Shown here one piece after another: positions 41,573 through 54,442 of a stretch of 64,000 bases of DNA (the stretch's first letter is position 1; every line of letters begins with the position of its first letter). The translations under genes and the position numbers were made by a program. The stretch is from Cordilura impudica (taxonomy: Eukaryota; Arthropoda; Insecta; Diptera; Scathophagidae), in assembly GCA_963682025.1 (NCBI GenBank), contig OY821520.1, positions 136,594,738 to 136,658,737 of the forward strand. Reading direction: 5' to 3'. The notes under the pieces are model-generated. The model did not search any database, was not told where the DNA came from, and saw only the letters and a program-made list of their open reading frames with translations.

Positions 41573-44500
41573 CACAGTGGACCATATATTGAGAAGGCGG
41601 CCAAAAATCATTTTTTTTTTTGTTACCGATTTTAAAGTTATGTTATTCATTTGAAAGCAAATACTAGTAAACCTCGGGAGCCAAAAAATTGCGACTCTAT
41701 CTCAACTACATCACAGCGAACGTCTTCGAAAATGGGCTTTCTCAGTATTTTGCTAAAATTAAAAATTTCTTTGTAAATTTTTATTTTTGAATGACTTTTT
41801 TGATTTAAAAGATTTTGAAGTGAATTAAATTTTGTATAATTTTGTGGCTTCCATACTATTAATGTTAAAAACGCAAAATCACTCAGTCATTCCGAAATTT
41901 AAAAAAAAAACAAAATTTGTAAAAAAGGTCAAAATTTTCCGAAAATCTCCTACTTAATAGAGCAATACTCCTGCCAGTCAAAAGCAGTCAGAAAAAATCT
42001 TGCTCCCTTCTATAGTCTGAACCCTACCCTATACTCGTATACACCCGCCAGTTTCCGCCCGTGTGCACCAGAACAATTTTTCTGACCCAAGGTTAGATAT
42101 TTTCTGCAAAATTTATGAATACAAAAGTTGTCCACTATGTGGTTAGGATATATTAACTTTGAGGTGATGTTTGTAACTGCCAAAAATATTGGACCTTTAT
42201 CCATCTTTTATTATACGGATCGAATATGAATACAAAAGTTGGTCGTACCGGTGCACCGCGGTGTATTTTTTTGCGTGTTGGTAGAGTTGTCAGGAGCTGT
42301 TATATACTTATAAAAAAGGGTTGAGATATAATGCGCCTAACTGTTACAGGTACATTTACATAGGTATCTTTCAAAAACATTAATAGTCTGAATTACAGTT
42401 ATATAGTTTAAATACCTGACAAAATACCCAACATTGAAATGCACAAAGGAAAAATTACTTATTTTGCATCGAATTTGAAAAGACGGTACATTGAATGCTC
42501 TCATAGCAAGGCAAAAATGTACAAACGTTACCAAGACTGGTTAATAAAGGAACTTATTTTTGAGAGTGCATCTACAACTGCCAACGAAAGTGGAAAAAAG
42601 GGTCGACCAGCAAAACCAATTGACGGATGTAGTGAAAGATCTCGAAGGTGCAAGCTGGAGAATATCAATGAAGAAATTTCTCAAAGAATTATTAAGGATT
42701 CATATTTGCACCAAATACAACCAACCCAAAAAAAAAAATTTAAATAATTGAAAAAATAGTAGAAGCGGCGCACAAAGAGGGTTTTGAAAAGCATTCCTAC
42801 ACCAATTGAAGATAAGAAATTTACGCTGGAAGAAGCGTTCGCCCTATTTTTGGATTTGAAATTGACCAAAAATCAATATAAGGAATTGCGGAAGCGAACC
42901 AATGAAAAGAATTGTGGGATTTTTCCAGAGTGTCGAGATTTAGTTACTGCCATAAAAGAATGCTTACCTTCACAATCTGCTATTAGTGTCACTTCAACAT
43001 CAGCAGAAATAAAATTGCAAGATCTCCTTGAACATACTGCAGAACGATTGCTAAATACGCTTGATACTGATCATTAAAAAAAATTGGTAATGGCAGCATT
43101 ACTTTAATTTCTAAATGGGGATGTGATGGATCCTCTGGTCAGAAACAATACAAGCAATTTAATGCCGAGAATTCATCAGATGCTAATTTATTTATGGTAT
43201 CTTTCGTTCCATTGCGCTTAACAATAAAGTATAGCGTCTTAGAGCCGTCAACCAGTAGAGCAACAGAAATTGATATATGGAAAAATGAAATTCCTTCTTC
43301 AACAAAGTATTGCAGACCAATAAAATTTGCATTCAAAAAGGAAATAAAAAATAAAAGATCAAATTAAGGAACTTCAACCAGTAATATTTAAATTTGATGA
43401 CCAAGACATTGAAGTACATTTTAAAATGTGTCTCACAATGATTGATGGAAAAGTTGCACAAGCTTTAACTGGAACAAAGTCAACGTCAAGCTGCATTATA
43501 TGCCAAAAGACATCAAGTCAATTAAGCCAACCCCCACCAGAAGACGATAGTTTTAAGGAAGCCTACGAATTTGGAATGTCCCTTCTTCATGCTAGAATAC
43601 GTTTCAAGGAGCATATTCTTAAATTGGGTTATGATTTGGAATTTGGTCCGTTAGGCGAAACAGTGAGTTAAAAACAAAGAAAATGAAGAAAAAAGAAAGC
43701 AAAAAAAACAAATTCAACAAAAATATCTACAGCTTGGCCTCGTAATCGACCAACCAAAACAAGGGGAAGGAAACACAAATGATGGAAATACTGCAAGGAG
43801 ATTTTTTTCCGATCCGGAAACTGCAGCATCTATCACAGGTGTAGATCATGAATTAATAAGATGATTAAAAATCATATTACAAGTTCTAGCATGCAGCAGA
43901 AAGATAAATGCAAAAAAAATTGGAGAGTACGCCAATAAAACAGCTATACTTTATAATGAAAAATACTCTTGGAGATATATGTATGCCATCCACAGTTCAT
44001 AAAATTTTGTACCATGGGGAACAAATAATTCAAAACAATATGCTACCAATGGGAGATCTATCTGAAGAAGCGCAAGAAAAAAGGAACAAAGACTACAGAT
44101 TCTTTCGCGAGCACAACACAAGGAAAATGTCCAGATTTTGTACTAATGAAGACCTTATCACTATTTTGTAGTGCACTTCAGATCCATATATGCCTAACAT
44201 TCGTCAAATATGGAAAACTAGCTCTATTGAATAAGACGAAGAAGCTAAACAACGTCTAGAAGATGAAAATCAAGGCTATTTAGAGAAATTTTTACTAAAA
44301 TTGGTTGATTTAAAGTACTTTTTCATTACACTAACAATAAGTTACATTTTTTTTTTATATAGTTAAAAAATTTTCCTGATTTAAAAATTTATATATTTTG
44401 TAAATTTACAATAAAAATTGTTATATTTCATAAATTTACCATAAAAATTGATATAGAAATATTTAAAAAGACAATAAAAAAAAAAATTTAACTAAATCAA

Positions 44501-44986
44501 AAACATACGAGTTTTTCATGGAAACTTCTCTATCTTGAACCAATATAAGGTAACTTTTACGTTCGCTGCTTAATAAATTATATTTTAAGACGGGATCTTT
44601 CAAAAAAAAACCAACCTTTGGCCCTTGTGCACATTAGGACTAAAAAGTTTACGGGGGCCATAGTTTGGCATTTTCCGAAAAAATTAACTTAAAAATTGTT
44701 AAAAAGTATTAGTTGTAAAATTAACTGAAAAAGTAAGACATTATATTAAAAAAATAACCTTTTTTTACCTTTTAACACTTCACTTTTGAACTAAAACTCA
44801 ACTACAAATGAAAATGTATTTTAAACCTCCGTAACTTTTTTTGGTTTTCGGTCGAGAATTACGTTTTATAGCAAAACTTAAAGGCTAAAGTCTCACTTAC
44901 CAAACAAAAAAACCGCATATCAAAATTCCAATCCAAGCAAAAGTTATAGATTTTTGACCGCCTTTTCGTCAAATGGTCCACTGTGC
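41573..44986 (+). mobile_element. Element X: Transib/RAG1-like transposon with signal-heptamer ends
   Basis: 3,414 bp. Both termini read CACAGTGGACCAT inwards, followed by an AAGGCGG block and an A-rich CAAAAATC block. The insertion point is fixed by P-like copy 2, which has the uninterrupted site GTAACCGCGAATACG at 51877-51891. Here the flanks are GTAACGCG on the left and CGGCGAATACG on the right, consistent with a 5-bp GC-rich target duplication (CCGCG) that has since picked up one deletion and one substitution. A broken transposase gene lies inside. A scrap of the dipteran interspersed repeat lies at about 42128-42228. Confidence 0.85.
42439..44171 (+). pseudogene. Transib/RAG1-like transposase of element X, multiply frameshifted
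   Basis: Coding is recognisable in pieces. The N-terminal segment is at 42439-42747 (KKGRPAKPIDGCSERSRR). Next is 42784-43077. The first catalytic region follows in a frame shifted from it (SKWGCDGSSGQ, Asp codon 43125-43127), with WKNEIPSSTKYCRPIKF about 150 bp on. The second catalytic region is at 43426-43671 (MIDGKVAQALTGTKSTSSC, Asp codon 43444-43446, with a CxxC). The last is at 43908-44171 (GDLSEEAQEKRNKDYRFFR, holding the Glu that corresponds to RAG1 E962). The order and spacing of D, D and E and the CxxC match the RAG1/Transib family. Several stops and frameshifts make it inactive. Confidence 0.78.
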
Positions 44987-44999
44987 GGCGAATACGTCA

Positions 45000-46447
45000 A
45001 AACCATAAATATCTTGCATTCTTTTTTAAGTTAAGCCGCGTACAACAAATTCTTTTGGCAAATTTGGCACCAAAAGAAAATGAATGCGTTTTACTCCTCG
45101 ATGAGGCTTTAATAAGAAAGGACTTTGTGTATAATAAATCAAATGATCGGATTGATTAGGTTGTCGATATGTCCCGTGATGAAAGATTGAAAGAAGTAGA
45201 AACGAAAACAAAGGGATCCTTAGTAATTGGAAATATGTTATCAGCTATTATGTAATCTCCTACAAGGAACCAATTGAAGAACTTGGTGTTGGAGAACATT
45301 CAAAAAGTGTCAGAAATTGGATTGAATGTTGCAGGCATCGTTATGAATCAGGGACCGACAAACATAGGATTGGTCAATCAGTTAGGAGTTACACCTAATA
45401 CTTACTTTAGAACTGTGGATAACAAGGAAATATTTGTTATGTACGACTACTGTCACTTGCTGAAGATAATTCGGAACACACTACTTAATCGTGACATTAA
45501 AATAAGGAGTGGTCCAGCAAGCATAGATGTTTTAAGAGCTGTATACGAATCAGACAAGAAACGTCTGTTCATGATGATGCTACCGAAATTTAAGGATTCG
45601 CATCTAAATCCGAATAGTTTCGTGAAGATGAAAGTTTCGAGGGCAGAGTCACAGCATGGTTGCACCTATAAAAACTAAATTTGATTCTGGGTTCTTCAAT
45701 GAAGAATTACTGAGAAAAGTACCGAGTTCGCTTTTCTTCGTTGATCAGTTCAATAAAATGTTCGCCTAAAACTTTTTGGACAAAAATCCAGACAGGATGC
45801 CATATAGCAGGAATGGAAGCGCAAAAAGTGATTTCATTCTTGACTTTATCGAATACTTGGAAACAACTAGGTTTGGCGGCCAATCGAGAAACAAAAGTAA
45901 CAATGGGTTCGTTCTTATATTAAGGTGTTTGCACTATTTAATCCGACATTTGTTCAGAAAGTATAACGAAACAAATTTCAATTTGTTTGGGAAATTTTAC
46001 CAGGATACGCTAGAGAATTTGGTCTTTATAATACGTTCGAAGGGTGGTTCAAACCATCACTGATTCTTTTGAAAATAATAACGATTAAATATAACTCAGC
46101 GAATCAAACTTGTAAAAAAATCAAATATGAAAATGTTTAAATATGCAAAAGGACCAGCAGGATCGGCGCCAAACTTCATACAGAACAAGGTTTATAATGA
46201 GGAGAAAATTTTAGTGGCATCCAAATATTACGAAGATCTCTCCAAAAAATTACTTGCAATTTATACGCAGTTCATCTCCGAAAAGTATCACATAATAAAC
46301 TTGAGGCGGGCAACAATTACTACAATCGAACGGAATATGTCTATATCGGAGCCCGCTGTATGGTTCGATGTAAAGGATCCATGCACACTACATCGGAGAG
46401 CGCTTTTAGATTATTATATAACTGTTTTATTGTATAAAAACTCATAA
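45000..46447 (+). pseudogene. P-element/THAP9-like transposase relic, copy 1
   Basis: Pieces include VLLLDEALIRKDFVYN near 45080, a frame at 45274-45678 with FVMYDYCHLLKIIRNTLL, and a frame at 45776-46063 with FYQDTLENLVFIIRSKGG, the family's QDxLENFFxxIR motif that carries a catalytic Glu. A further 106-residue frame at 46127-46447 is shared with copy 2. In-frame stops include TAG at 45157-45159, where copy 2 has TGG, and TAA near 45252. Copies 1 and 2 share the stop after GCTYKN, which could be a common mutation or a retained intron, since P elements have introns. Confidence 0.7.
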
Positions 46448-47203
46448 AAATTATTTGATAGCCTTATTTTAAAAAGTAGACAACGGTTGGTTCAAAAGAA
46501 GAAATTGAAAAAATGAACAACCTAAAATAAGTAAAATTTAATAATAGAAAAAGTGTAACCTAACGACAATAACATAAATTTTTATGTTAAATAACATCGA
46601 AGAAACATCGGGAAAAATTGTAATGATATTGAAGTTTTAATTACAACAAGAAATTTTAGGTCTTACTAGCTAAATAAAAATAAATGAATTAACTATTTTT
46701 GTTTTTATATACTTTTTATTTGTTTATAAAATTTATATTTTTTTATTATTATTTATAAATCTTTATATTTTTTATTGGTATATTTTTAACAACAATGACA
46801 TAATTTTTTAATGTTACATACTGTATAAAATTATAAAATCAAGTTCAAAAGGCCCTTCTCAGGTGTTGTGTGTGCATAACATAAATTTCAAATATCGTAA
46901 ATTTTTGGTCGTAATTTTGGGAGCAAGAAAATATGACCGGATTTATGGAACAAGATTTTTTCCAACAACACGCTCCTCATTTTTAATTTTCAAATGCATG
47001 TATATACGCTTGTTGTCATCTCTTGCATTATCAGTTTTCATGCACCAAATATTCAGTTTGTACATCCTCATTATATACGGTCCTTGGTAGTGGCGCTTTT
47101 AAGCACAGGCAAGCATTTTCCGGTAGCCCCGCGCGGCCTAGCAGCCTCGCTTTTTTAACTTCATTTGACAGTAAAGAGAATATTCAAATCCAATTTTAAA
47201 ACA

Positions 47204-49373
47204 AGTAAGAGTGTTAAATTCGGCTGTGCCGAATCTTTGATACCCCCCACCACGGTTTGAGTTATGATAATAAATGTAAACAAAATATTGGAAAAAATAT
47301 ATAATTTGTTAAACTTAATACCAAATTATTTCAGCAAATTCTTTGGGTTGGTTTTCGTCTTTTCTATTATTTCGGATTTATTTCGGTGTTTGCATTTTCG
47401 TCGTTGTGGTTGCTGATGGGCAAGCATTTATGTTATATACCTATATACATGCGTTTCCGGTTATATGACATAACTTCTCCTTTAATTTAGTTTTTGCTAA
47501 TTAAATAGCTCGCCCTAACCTCCATTGCAAAGGTAATGGATGTGTAGGGTGGCTATATGCACTAAATCGTGCTAATTGGAGATGGCGGCCATATAGGTCG
47601 GATGGAGCAACAAAATAATAACCAAAAAAAAAACTCTCTCAATTTTTTTATTAAAATATTGCTATATTTGGAAAACATAGAGAATAAATTTATAATAATA
47701 AATATTCAAATTAGGGATGCCAAACGCAAAAAACCAAATGTCCCAAACATTTTAAATAAAATAATTTGTTATCTTTATTTTCTGAAAAACTTCAAATATT
47801 CATCCAAAAAAAATTGAGAAAATTTATATATATTATATTATATTTATATATAACATTCTCACCAAATTGCGTTTATTTATGCAACAATTTTTATGTTAGC
47901 AATTCTTAAATATGATTTGAGGTTTTCTGAAATTCATTGAATGTAAATTAATTTTCTGTAGTACGATTCTGTAAATTTCAATAATCCGACAATCGCATAA
48001 TATATCGACAGCTATTGTTGTTTGCACTAAGGATTAAGTGATTCACTAAATACATACATCTTAACGACAGTCGACAAATCTATTTTTCTATTTATTTAAA
48101 TTTTAAACGAGTGGCATCTCTGTCAAAATAAGCGAAAAACACAAAGAATAGAAAAAAAACAAATTACTTCGTGTTTGACAGGATGATTTTATGTTTATGT
48201 TTAATATCTCAATTTTTGTTTACTAATATTTCTGTTTATTTATTTGAAAATGAAATAATGAATTGAATATGCTATTTAATTTTTTTTATTTATATAAAAA
48301 AGTTTTTTAATAAAAGCAAAATATTTTCACCAATTTAGGATTTTTATTTATGTATGACGACATTTCAACCCAAAAATTTAAGTTTTTATCGATTGAATAA
48401 ACAACACAAACATGGTTGTCGTTTAGATAACAACAACAGCTGACTTTAACAATAACGAATATCGTTTAAAAATTTTACTGATAATTTTGCTATTTTCTTT
48501 TTTTAACAATTCGATTATCGTTAAAAGAAGTTACTGGAAAGCTATTATGCCAATGCCAATATTTTTTTTAAATGTAAACATTTTTTAAATGTAAACATAT
48601 TTGGTGTTTTCTTTGGAATTTCAATTTCTGTTTAACGAATAAAATTTATATATTAAAGATGCAATTGATGTCTAAATCTAAAATTATTATTTCCGACGTT
48701 TTGATATGATTTTCTGAAATTCAGTTAATATTTTCTAATTTATAATTGGAAATTTTAATTCCAGTTTTTAGAGTTGATATTTTCTAAAATTTGAATGGAA
48801 AATTTAAAAAGTGCAATTTTGTGTTTATGGGAATAATAATGCTTTAGTAATTATAAACAATTTTTAAAAATTAGATGTAATCGCATTCAGATATTTTGTA
48901 GGTAAAGCAGAATAATAATTCTATGTATATAACTATGTAGAATTTTTTTGAAAGCAAAAAACTCATTGATAACTCGGTAACTATATTTTGTAAAGACAAC
49001 AAAAAGTTAATATGGCAAACTTATGTTCATATATGTAAAAGAATAATGAAAAAACGTATGAAATAAAAGACCAGCCCGTGTATACTCTTAACATTGTTCT
49101 GTATGATATCTATTTGAAAATATTGACACTCATGTTAAAATAGAAATAACTATTGCAAAGCTAATTAGAACAGAAATTGTGGCGCCATCTACTGTAGCAT
49201 AGTCACGCTGAGAAAAATGAAGTGACACTCTGTTAATGCAAAAAAATGTATTTTCCCCACAACAAAATATTGCAGAAATTTATGTAAATAAAATTATATA
49301 CCGATTTATTTCTAACATGCAGTTATTATGGATATACATATATAGAATGTATGTATGTTATTTGTATTATTTA
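47204..49373. other. Unassigned AT-rich sequence with a repeat end at its left
   Basis: 47203-47240 is the ACAAGTAAGAGTGT...TTCGGCTGTGCCGAA end of a dipteran repeat. The rest has no gene or structural RNA that I can support. Confidence 0.5.
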
Positions 49374-49440
<67 letters not shown>

Positions 49441-49442
49441 AA
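49374..49442. repeat. GTATAT hexanucleotide microsatellite
   Basis: About eleven nearly perfect tandem copies of GTATAT. Confidence 0.92.
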
Positions 49443-50199
49443 TATTACACACAAAAATACAACATTAAACGTTATTTTCGAGTTTTTCTCTTTAAATAAA
49501 TAAATACATAAAAAAAATTTTTTCTAAATTTACATTGTTTTTTTTTATTGACAACTAGGTATTTTAGCATTATTTACTTTAGATGCTGGTGAATTTTTAC
49601 TCCCTTTATATTAACTCGTAGTGTCTGCTTGTCGAAAAAATTGTGGATCGATTTTAACCCCTTTCCCGTGACGTAATCGATCTGAAAGTTTGCAGGCAGG
49701 CTCGTGGCAATGACAGAAATGATGTAACAAATTTTTTTAGCGATGCCAAAACAATGGAAACTTAAATTTTTCTACCAGAGTTGATAGTTTTTGTTATATT
49801 ATTACCACAATGACCACCAAAACAACAAGTCCAGCTATGACAACAATACAACATTTAAAATAACAACAAGAACAATATAGAAACATCATATTTTTATTTT
49901 TTTTTTTTAATTTTTCAAAGATTTCCCTGTTCCACCGATTTTAATGATTTTTGAAATAGAAATCTTTCCATGAATTAGGTGAATCATTCTCACTAAAAAT
50001 TATCACCTTAGCTATCCTATTGAGGGCGTGATGGTGACAAGAACAACATAGAAAATTATATTTTTTCAAGACTTTTTTTAGTTCTTCATTCAAATCTCGG
50101 GCCCTAATTGACCGATTTGGACTATTTGAAACAGCAAACTTTTCAGGATATTAGTGAATCATTTTTAATGTCAGCGAGCACCCAAGCTGCCCGATTGAT

Positions 50200-50375
50200 G
50201 CCGTCATCGTGATTTCCACAGACGGACAGGCGGACATCGCTATATCAACTCCGGTTATTATAAGGATCACAAATATATATATTTTATTGGGTCCAACATT
50301 TTTTTTCTAATTATTACAAACGGAATGACAAACTTATATATACCCTCTGCACGCTGGAGTGGAAGGTATAAAAAT
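50200..50375. repeat. Second type of dipteran interspersed repeat, partial
   Basis: A GACGGACAGGCGGACATCG tract, then TTATAAGGATCACAAATATATAT, and an end reading TATACCCTCTGCACGCTGG...GGTATAAAAA. Similar layout to copies 1-8 but a different sequence. Confidence 0.55.
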
Positions 50376-50400
50376 AGCATAAAAACAAGTCAAAAATAAA

Positions 50401-51150
50401 ACAAGTAAGAAAATTATAGTCGGTCTAGACCGACTGGACTAACTGGACATTGAAAATAAGCAAAAACCAAATTTGAGTGGGATTTTTATTAATTTTTTTG
50501 GCTGCAGATATGAAAAAGTTCATATCGGATGCTATATCTATAAAGGGACTCGGTCCAAAAATGGACCGATCCTGATCATGTTTGGTAAAATCTCTTGTAT
50601 TTTGCAAAAATATATACAAACAAAATTTGAGAAGAATCAGTGCAATATTTTTGTTTTTTAATAGATTTAAGTGAAGATCGGGAAGCAGCTCTATATGGGG
50701 TCAAAGGGATCATTTTTGGACTACTCATTAATGGATGTAATGAACGCATACAAACCCAATTTGAGTAAGATCTATATGACAATTTGGATCTTATGGCAAT
50801 TTATGTCGATTTCATATGGGTAATTTGTATGGGGGCTAGGTCTGAACATGGACCGATTCTCACCGATTTCAATAGCGTTCATCCCACGGCCGACGGAAGC
50901 TTATATACCAAATTTCATCAAAATATATTCATATTTGCGACCTGCAGTTTGATTAAAAGCTTTACATGGACACACAGACGGACGGACGGACGGACGGACG
51001 GACGGACGGACGGACATTGTTAAATCAACTCAGAAAGTGATTCTGATTCCATCGGTATAATTAAAGGTGGGTCTAGGTCAAATATTTTTGGTTGTTACAA
51101 ACAGCAGCACAAAGTCATTATACCCAAACCACATAGTGGTTTGGGTATAA
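50401..51150 (+). repeat. Dipteran interspersed repeat, copy 5
   Basis: ACAAGTAAG end, then the palindrome core with its right half cut short (TCGGTCTAGACCGACTGG; about 75 bp deleted relative to copy 4). A long GACG tract of about nine units lies at 50979-51014. It is fused directly to copy 6. Confidence 0.8.
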
Positions 51151-51739
51151 CAAGTAAGAGAATTATAGTCGGTCTAGACCTGATCATGTTTGGTAAAGTC
51201 TCTTGTATTTTGCAAAAATATATACAAACAAAATCTGAGAAGAATCAGTGCAATATTTTTGTTTTTTAATAGATTTAAGTGAAGATCGGAAAGCAGCTCT
51301 ATATGGGGCCAAAGGGATCATTTTTTGCACTACTCATTAATGGGCGTAATGAACGCATACAAAACCCAATTTGAGTAAAATCTATATGACAATTTGGATC
51401 TTATGGCAATTTATGTCGATTTCATAGGGGTAATTTGTATGGGGGCTAGGTCTGAACATGGACCGATTCTCACTAATTTCAATAGCGTTCATCCCATGGC
51501 CGACGAAAGCTTATATACCAAATTTCGTCAAAATATTTATATTTGCGACCTGCAGTTTGATTACAAGCTTTACATGGACACACAGACGGACGGACGGACG
51601 GACATTGTTAAATCAACTCAGAAAGTGATTCTGATTCGATCGGTATAATTAAAGATGGGTCTAGGTCAAATATTTTTGGTTGTTACAAGCAGCAGCACAA
51701 AGTCATTATACCCAAACCACATAGTGGTATAGGGTATAA
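51151..51739 (+). repeat. Dipteran interspersed repeat, copy 6
   Basis: Same orientation as copy 5. Its palindrome region reads GGTCTAGACC and then jumps to TGATCATGTTTGG, an internal deletion of about 160 bp. The outer end is GGTATAGGGTATAAA. Confidence 0.8.
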
Positions 51740-51919
51740 AAAAGATTCAAAATTAAGAAAAAAACACATTTTATAGCCTTAAGTTATTCAATAACCCCTT
51801 GTACAATGCATCATTTATTATACGCTCAGCGTAAACGCTTTTTTCAGGGGCCATTCTTTTTAATTTTGATGCGACTGTAACCGCGAATACGTCAAAACCA
51901 TAAATATCTTGCATTCTTT

Positions 51920-53271
51920 TTTAAGTTAAGCTGCGTACAACAAATTCTTTTGGCAAATTTGGAACCAAAAGGAAAGGAATACGTTTTACTCCTCGACGAG
52001 GCTTCAATAAGAAAGGACTTTGTGTATAATAAATCAAATGATCGGATTGATTGGGTTGTCGATATGTCCCGTGATGAAAGATTAAAAGCAGTAGAAACGA
52101 AAACAAAGGGATCTTTAGTAACTGGAAATATGTTATCAGCTACTATGCAATCTCTTAAAAGGAACCAATTGATTGAATGTTGCAGGCATCGTTATGGATC
52201 AGGGACAGACAAACATAGGATTGGGCAATCAGTTAGGAGTTAGCCTGATACTCCTTACTTTAGAACTGTGGAGAACAAGGAAATATTTGTTATGTACGGC
52301 TACTGTCACTTGCTGAAGATAATTCGGAACACACTACTTAATCGTGACATTAAAATAAGGAGTGGTCCAGCAAGCATAGATGTTTTAAGAGCTGTATACG
52401 AATCAGACAAGAAACGTCTGTTCATGATGATGCTACCGAAACTTAAGGATTCGCATCTAAATCCGAATAGTTTCGTGAAGATGAAAGTTTCGAGAGCAGA
52501 GTCACAGCATGGTTGCACCTATAAAAACTAAATTTGATTCTGGGTTCTTCAATGAAGAATTACTGAGAAAAGTACCGACAGGAGGCCATATAGCAGGAAT
52601 GGAAGCGCAAAAAGTGATTTCATTCTTGACTTTATCGAATACTTGGAAACAACTAGATTTGCCGGCCAATCGAGAAACAAAAGTAACAATGGGTTCGTTC
52701 TTATATTACGGTGTTTGCACTATTTAATCCGACATTTGTTCAGAAAATATAACGAAACAAATTTCAATTTGTTTGGGAAATTTTACCAGGATACGCTAGA
52801 AAATTTGGTCTTTATAATACGTTCGAAGGGTGGTTCAAACCATCACTGATTCTTCTGAAAATAATAACGATTAGATATAACTCAGCGAATCAAACTTGTA
52901 AAAAAATCAAACATGAAAATGTTTAAATATGCAAAAGGACCAGCAGGATCGGCGCCAAACTTCATACAGAACAAGGCTTATAATGAGGAGAAAATTTTAG
53001 TGGCATCCAAATATTACGAAGATCTCTCCAAAAAATTACTTGCAATTTATACGCAGTTCATCTCCGAAAAGTATCACATAATAAACTTGAGGCGGGCAAC
53101 AATTACTACAATCGAACGGAATATGTCTATATCGGAGCCCGCTGTATGGTTCGATGTAAAGGATCCATGCACACTACATCGGAGAGCGCTTTTAGATTAT
53201 TATATAACTGTTTTGTTGCATAAAAACTCAAAAAAATTAGTTGATAGCCTTATTTTAAAAAGTAGACAACG
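51920..53271 (+). pseudogene. P-element/THAP9-like transposase relic, copy 2
   Basis: The same protein as copy 1, better kept at its start: 51950-52243 reads VLLLDEASIRKDFVYNKS and continues through WVVDMSRDERLKAVETKT. A deletion of about 43 bp near 52172 then shifts the frame. Later pieces at 52268-52531 (FVMYGYCHLLKIIRN), 52643-52849 (FYQDTLENLVFIIRSKGG) and from 52913 match copy 1. A deletion of about 75 bp near 52578 removes sequence present in copy 1. The final frame runs into element Y at 53272. Confidence 0.7.
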
Positions 53272-53487
53272 CACATTGGGTTGAAATGTGTCCAAAATGG
53301 CGCTTAATTGAAATTTTAGAATTAAGTTTTTGCCATAATGATTAGTATCGAATAAAACTAGATAAAATTCTACATCACTATTTAAAATTTGAACCATCTA
53401 AGTTGTTCACTTCATCCGTAGTGAGCTGTCAAAGTAAGCTAATTATTGCTGTTTTCTTTAAAAGTGAAAAAATTGAAATTTGATTTT

Positions 53488-53619
53488 GAAGTTGAAGGTT
53501 CCATCATAAAAGTTTAACTTTATTAATTTTAAATTTAAAAAAATAAGCACTACTTTTTGCTTATTTTTTTAAACTTAAAATTAATAAAGTTAAACTTTTA
53601 TTATGGAACCTTCAACTTC
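53488..53619. repeat. 132-bp inverted repeat (62-bp arms, 8-base loop)
   Basis: Arms at 53488-53549 and 53558-53619 match at 60 of 62 positions. It lies inside element Y, about 820 bp before the transposase ATG. Confidence 0.92.
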
Positions 53620-54442
53620 AGGTATTTAAGTGTACAAAAAATGATTCTATGTTCATAAAAATATGTGTGGAAATATTTCTAATATTTTTTCAAAAAAAAA
53701 CTCTAAAATCGGGGTATTTTCCATATATGATGGACCAGATGTAACAAAGTAGTAAAGTGGCGGCTTTGAAGTTGTGTTTTTTGAAAAAGATTGGATTTCT
53801 GATTGATATTACAAACAAAAAAGTTTGCCTTTCTGTGCCCCGTTTTAAGATGTTAATAATTTTATGTAAAAAGTCTTGTTTTCAAAATTCCTTTATTTAC
53901 CATACCCACAGTGTTTTCGTTGTTACTATTGTCACTCCCAATGTTAGCTATTTCTGTTGTTGTCGATATTATTGTCAATATATTCTGATATTTAATAGAG
54001 ATGGCTGCGTGAGTGGCGTTTGATCAACTATGTTCACGAGGGTGACCAATTTACCAGAAAATAATAAAAATTAACACTCAATTCCAGCGAAAAAATAGGA
54101 CTTTCTAATAATTTACCAAATTCACGTGATGGCTTTACATCTTATACTAATTTGCCCGTGCTGACTATCGCTATTTATAAATAATAATGTTTGCGAATAA
54201 ACTATTTTACGCTCCCATCTCTATTGCCGTTATTTTTGTGCTTGTTTATATGTTTTGTTTTTTGCTGTTTTAAAATATGTAGTTTTTGTAAAGTGCGTAT
54301 TGTGTTTTGCATTAATTAAAGTAATCGATATAAGGGAATTGGAAAACCGATTAAACAGTTAAATTAAATAAGAACAAATTTAATATTTTTAGGAATAAGC
54401 CCCAAAACTATTTCTATATCGCGCCTAGAACTATACAACTTT

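Larger units (their letters stand above)
41399..47203 (+). mobile_element. P-element-like transposon, copy 1, carrying Transib element X
   Basis: Defined by homology with 50376-58008. Without element X it is about 2.4 kb, close to P-element size. The coding relic lies at 45000-46447. Outer limits are where similarity between the two copies fades (ATAACATAAAAACAAGTC on the left, CAAATCCAATTTTAAAA on the right). I did not find convincing terminal inverted repeats, so the limits are approximate. Confidence 0.62.

Noticed and set aside
49236..49499. 87-residue open frame with CI repeats
   Set aside because: Product of the GTATAT microsatellite.
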